NCBI GenBank assembly: GCA_949286405.1
Contig: CASECH010000045.1
Location: 1-8,917 of the forward strand
Length of the DNA: 8,917 nucleotides
Source of the DNA: an uncultured bacterium
GTDB lineage: Bacteria > Cyanobacteriota > Vampirovibrionia > Gastranaerophilales > Gastranaerophilaceae
Reading direction: 5' to 3'
Part shown: piece by piece, positions 6,812-8,917 of the stretch
How the letters are laid out: every line of letters starts with the position of its first letter
How positions within the stretch are numbered: position 1 is the stretch's first letter
The notes under the pieces: model-generated
Seen by the model: the letters and a program-made list of their open reading frames with translations, nothing else
What the model was told of the DNA's origin: nothing
Databases searched by the model: none
Program-made: the position numbers and the translations under genes

Positions 6812-7987
6812 TTACTTTTTATTTTCTTCTGTTGTCGGTTCTGCTTTTTTTAATTTTTCCATTTCTTCTGCTGAAACAATATTTACAGGTTTACCTGGAG
6901 AGACTTTTTGAAGGCCATCTGTAATTATGCGATCACCTTTTTTTAAGCCCTCTGAAATAATCCAGTTGTCTCCGTTTTGCCCGCTAGTTTTTATATATAC
7001 AAGTTGAGGAATATCGTTTTCGTCAAGTTTATAGACATATTTTCCTGCTTGGTTTTCTTGAACTGCTGTAATTGGTGCTATTGGGACTAGTACAGGATTG
7101 TTTGCAAATAATTTAACTGTTACAAATTCTCCATGAATTAGTTCATTGTTTGGGTTTTGGAAAGTTGCTCTTAGGGTTACTGTACCTGTTGATTGATCAA
7201 CTTTATTGTCTTGGAAGTCTTGAGTTCCTGTTATTTCATATTTTGAACCGTTACCTAATATTAATTCGACTTTTCTGTTTTTGTTATTTCCTCTGTCAGA
7301 TGCTGCAAGAGATGCAAAATCATTTGAATCAAGAGGGAATGTTACATATATCGGATCTGTACTGTTTATTGTTGTTAACGCACCTGAAGTTGGGGTTACA
7401 TAGTTTCCAACTGTAACATTTATTATTCCTACTTTACCGTTTACAGGAGATTTTACCATTGTATATCCAAGGTTTCTGTTTGCGTCGTTATACTGTGCTT
7501 GTGCTGATGCAAGTTGAGCTTTGAGAGAATCTCTTTGTGAAAGCATTTGATCATATTGTGATCTTGCAATGTAATCCTTTTTCACAAGTTCAGATGCACG
7601 AGCTAATTGCTTTTCTGCGTATGTTAATTGTGCTTTTAAGTTTTTTACGTTTGCAGCTGCTACATTAGCGTTGTTTCTGTATTCTGTTGGCTCAATCAAA
7701 AATAAAACTTGTCCTTGTTTTACTCTGTCACCTTCTTTAAAATAACTTTTTTGAAGATATCCTGATATGCGAGCCATTACATCTACTCGATATTTAGACA
7801 TTACCCTTCCTGGTGCTTCAAAGTTTCTTATGACGCTTTTTTCTTCTATTGTGTTAACAACTACATTTGGTGCTGGTCTGTTTTGTTTAGCTTTACCTTG
7901 CATAATTTCTGAAAATACTGAAAATCCGTATCGAATAGCGATTGCTGCGATTATGATTGCTATAAATATTATGATATTTTTTTTCAT
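6812..7987 (-). CDS. RND efflux periplasmic adaptor (membrane fusion protein, AcrA-like)
   Basis: This 391-aa adaptor links the RND pump to the outer-membrane channel. The N-terminus is a hydrophobic anchor (residues 4-18, IIIFIAIIIAAIA). The protein contains no cysteine, so it is tethered by a membrane segment rather than a lipid. Domains in order: first half of the lipoyl-like domain (about 66-100, with GYLQKSYFKEGDRVKQGQVLF); an alpha-helical hairpin (about 101-175, rich in Ala, Gln, Lys); second lipoyl half (176-205, VKSPVNGKVG); beta-barrel (about 212-297); membrane-proximal domain (about 298-373, VPIAPITAVQENQAGKYVY). A short Glu/Lys-rich tail ends the protein. The ATG at 7987 has a strong AAGGGAG ribosome binding site five bases upstream. 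It is the first gene of the efflux operon, and its position upstream of the pump is the usual adaptor-pump-channel order. Confidence 0.95.
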   Translation of the reverse strand: MKKNIIIFIAIIIAAIAIRYGFSVFSEIMQGKAKQNRPAPNVVVNTIEEKSVIRNFEAPGRVMSKYRVDVMARISGYLQKSYFKEGDRVKQGQVLFLIEPTEYRNNANVAAANVKNLKAQLTYAEKQLARASELVKKDYIARSQYDQMLSQRDSLKAQLASAQAQYNDANRNLGYTMVKSPVNGKVGIINVTVGNYVTPTSGALTTINSTDPIYVTFPLDSNDFASLAASDRGNNKNRKVELILGNGSKYEITGTQDFQDNKVDQSTGTVTLRATFQNPNNELIHGEFVTVKLFANNPVLVPIAPITAVQENQAGKYVYKLDENDIPQLVYIKTSGQNGDNWIISEGLKKGDRIITDGLQKVSPGKPVNIVSAEEMEKLKKAEPTTEENKK

Positions 7988-8007
7988 TTCCTCTCCCTTA
8001 TAACATT

Positions 8008-8036
8008 ATTATATTCATAATCTCATAATATTCTAA
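8008..8036 (-). promoter_or_regulatory. Predicted promoter of the efflux operon
   Basis: On the minus strand, TATAAT (8008-8013) is preceded at 17 bases by TTAGAA (8031-8036). The -10 is perfect and the -35 weak (3/6), which would suit a regulated or activator-dependent promoter. The start would be near 8001, giving a short leader with the strong ribosome binding site. The spacer carries a direct repeat, ATTATGA-g-ATTATGA. Confidence 0.5.
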
Positions 8037-8070
8037 ATAGCCTAACTGTCAAAGTTTTAATATTAAGTTA

Positions 8071-8088
8071 CAAAGCTTAAAAGCTTTG
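8071..8088. repeat. 18-bp inverted repeat upstream of the efflux operon
   Basis: CAAAGCTT and AAGCTTTG form perfect 8-bp arms around AA. It lies between the XRE regulator and the efflux promoter, about 35 bases upstream of the predicted -35 box. It could be a regulator binding site or a small hairpin in the 3' end of the regulator mRNA. No U-tract follows in either direction, so it is a poor terminator. Confidence 0.4.
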
Positions 8089-8117
8089 CTGGATAAGCTA
8101 TAGAGAGTTATATATAG

Positions 8118-8144
8118 AAAAATACACTTGTTGTAAAAACAACA
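8118..8144 (-). terminator. Weak terminator candidate after the XRE regulator
   Basis: Three bases past the regulator stop codon, a 6-bp stem (8129-8134 with 8139-8144, TGTTGT/ACAACA) with a 4-base loop is followed on the minus strand by AGTGTATTTTT. The stem is short and AT-rich, so termination may be leaky and some transcripts could continue into the efflux operon. Confidence 0.35.
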
Positions 8145-8147
8145 CAA

Positions 8148-8474
8148 TTACGCTCTGTTGTTATACACAGCAATAATTAATTCTTTTATGAGTTTTAATT
8201 CTTTTTCAGTAGAAATTTGTAGTAAAGTGTTAATTTCTTCGCGAAGTTTGTTATTTTTCCCTTTCCCGAGATTGAAAAAATCATTGATATTAATATCTAA
8301 AACTTTAGAAATCTTTACAAATGTTTCTATAGATGGAAACGAATTCCCATTTTCAATTGTGCACATTTGGCGGGGTGAAATGTCAATTTGTTCAGAAAGC
8401 TTTTCTTGTGATAATCCTTTTTCTATACGGATTTGTTTGATTTTTTTACCTATAATTTCTTTTGTTATATCCAT
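8148..8474 (-). CDS. XRE-family helix-turn-helix transcriptional regulator
   Basis: This 108-aa cytoplasmic DNA-binding protein has a Cro/CI-type HTH domain at about residues 8-62 (IGKKIKQIRIEKGLSQEKLSEQ, with the recognition-helix region SPRQMCTIENG at 33-43 and the closing helices at PSIETFVKISKVLDI). The C-terminal 40 residues (KNNKLREEINTLLQ..., ending ELIIAVYNNRA) are predicted helical and may mediate dimerisation. No ligand-binding or peptidase domain is present. The ATG at 8474 is preceded by GAGG five bases upstream. The gene is divergent from the pilin-like gene and co-directional with the efflux operon, whose start lies 160 bases downstream. A dyad in the divergent promoter region (8527-8553) is a likely binding site. 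Whether it also controls efflux is inference from position only; single-gene autoregulation is equally possible. Confidence 0.9.
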   Translation of the reverse strand: MDITKEIIGKKIKQIRIEKGLSQEKLSEQIDISPRQMCTIENGNSFPSIETFVKISKVLDININDFFNLGKGKNNKLREEINTLLQISTEKELKLIKELIIAVYNNRA

Positions 8475-8489
8475 ATTTACCTCAGTAAA

Positions 8490-8518
8490 AGTATAGAAAT
8501 AACTTATCTCCTTTTTAA
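8490..8518 (-). promoter_or_regulatory. Possible promoter of the XRE regulator
   Basis: On the minus strand, TTAAAA (8513-8518) and TATACT (8490-8495) are 17 bases apart. The start would fall near 8483, leaving only about nine bases before the ATG and cutting close to the ribosome binding site. The true promoter may therefore lie further upstream. A perfect 12-bp palindrome, GATATTAATATC (8520-8531), abuts this -35 box. Confidence 0.35.
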
Positions 8519-8526
8519 TGATATTA

Positions 8527-8553
8527 ATATCAATAATATTGACAAATTGATAT
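8527..8553. promoter_or_regulatory. Candidate operator: inverted repeat around the -35 box of the pilin-like gene
   Basis: ATATCAAT (8527-8534) and ATTGATAT (8546-8553) are perfect 8-bp inverted arms separated by 11 bases, so the half-sites are about 19 bp (two helical turns) apart. The -35 box (8539-8544) sits between them, so a bound dimer would block RNA polymerase. The related element GATATTAATATC at 8520-8531 recurs with one change as GATATAAATATC at 8549-8560. The XRE protein encoded alongside is the obvious candidate ligand, but this is inference. Confidence 0.5.
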
Positions 8554-8567
8554 AAATATCTTATACT
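8539..8567 (+). promoter_or_regulatory. Near-consensus sigma70 promoter of the pilin-like gene
   Basis: TTGACA (8539-8544, 6/6) and TATACT (8562-8567, 5/6) are separated by exactly 17 bases. Transcription should begin near 8574, giving a leader of about 27 bases with the AAAGGTGG ribosome binding site. Such a strong promoter under an apparent operator suggests high expression held in check by a repressor. Confidence 0.8.
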
Positions 8568-8600
8568 GTATATGTGGACAATTTAGAAAGGTGGATATTT

Positions 8601-8917
8601 ATGAGATTATCAAACAAGAGTGCATTTACTTTAGCGGAAGTATTGATTACGCTTGGTATTATTGGGGTTGTAGCGGCGATGACTATGCCTACGTTGATGA
8701 ATTCAACTCAAGGAGCTCAGTATAGAGCCGCATACAAAAAGGCATTATCAGCTTTATCTCAAGCTGTTACTTTGAACGTAGCATTAGATGATTACAACTT
8801 TGCTCAAACTTCATCTACTGCAGCAACTTCTGGTGCTGCTAGTATGTACAATATATTTAAGAACAGAATGAATGTTGTAAAAACAGCTACTGGAACTAGT
8901 ATAGGTTATACTATAAA
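8601..8917 (+). CDS. Type IV pilin-like / pseudopilin protein (partial, C-terminus outside window)
   Basis: The first 105 codons are present and the gene runs off the right edge. The N-terminus is a class III (type IV prepilin) signal: a short positively charged leader MRLSNKSA, predicted cleavage between A8 and F9, then FTLAEVLITLGIIGVVAAM. The conserved glutamate is at position +5 of the mature protein (E13). After the roughly 20-residue hydrophobic helix comes PTLMN and an amphipathic stretch (about 41-58), then a Ser/Thr/Ala-rich region as in pilin globular heads. Residue -1 is alanine rather than the usual glycine. A prepilin peptidase should cleave and methylate it, and the product would be a surface pilus subunit or a minor pseudopilin; no assembly genes are visible. 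The ATG at 8601 has a strong AAAGGTGG ribosome binding site six bases upstream, behind a near-consensus promoter. Confidence 0.88.
   Translation, partial: MRLSNKSAFTLAEVLITLGIIGVVAAMTMPTLMNSTQGAQYRAAYKKALSALSQAVTLNVALDDYNFAQTSSTAATSGAASMYNIFKNRMNVVKTATGTSIGYTI

Noticed and set aside
8158..8496. 112-codon plus-strand open frame covering the XRE gene
   Set aside because: It is antisense to a clear helix-turn-helix gene with a good start and ribosome binding site; Ser/Phe/Ile-rich composition marks it as a shadow.
1..8917. CRISPR arrays, insertion sequences, tRNA or rRNA genes
   Set aside because: No regularly spaced repeats, no transposase-like frame with terminal inverted repeats, and no cloverleaf or rRNA-like sequence was seen on either strand.

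Overview
This is an AT-rich window from a Gram-negative (diderm) bacterium. An LptB-type ATPase and a complete tripartite RND efflux operon both imply an outer membrane. The pilin-like N-terminus at the right edge (an AFTLAEVLITLG-type signal) and the overall style suggest a gut Gastranaerophilales (Vampirovibrionia, formerly Melainabacteria) genome. That assignment is pattern recognition only; no marker gene in the window proves it.

Layout, left to right. (1) 1-258, minus: start of lptB, running off the left edge, with its own promoter at 284-312. (2) 259-607: 349 bases without a protein gene. It holds three plus-strand hairpins; G-U pairs and U-rich tails on that strand suggest a small structured RNA ending near 600. 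(3) 608-1609, minus: trpS, a tryptophanyl-tRNA synthetase with the cysteine spacing of the [4Fe-4S] subtype. (4) 1790-2068, minus: a small unrecognised basic protein, 92 aa, isolated between two good terminators, with an odd in-frame open stretch after its stop codon. (5) 7987 down to 2194, minus: periplasmic adaptor, RND pump and TolC-like outer-membrane channel, in that transcription order, ending in a strong terminator at 2115-2165. (6) 8148-8474, minus: a small XRE-family regulator. (7) 8475-8600: a divergent promoter region with a near-consensus sigma70 promoter and an inverted repeat around its -35 box. (8) 8601-8917, plus: start of a type IV pilin-like protein, cut by the right edge.

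How the genes work together. The three efflux genes should form one envelope-spanning, proton-driven exporter. The XRE regulator may control the efflux operon just downstream of it, the divergent pilin-like gene, or only itself. The dyad on the pilin promoter is the best-supported candidate operator. lptB (lipopolysaccharide export) and trpS (translation) are housekeeping genes with separate promoters.

Nothing here is clearly a new defence or mobile system. The points most worth a second look are the plus-strand RNA between lptB and trpS, the dyad on the pilin promoter, the Fe-S motif in TrpRS, and the small gene with its repeat-bearing in-frame tail.
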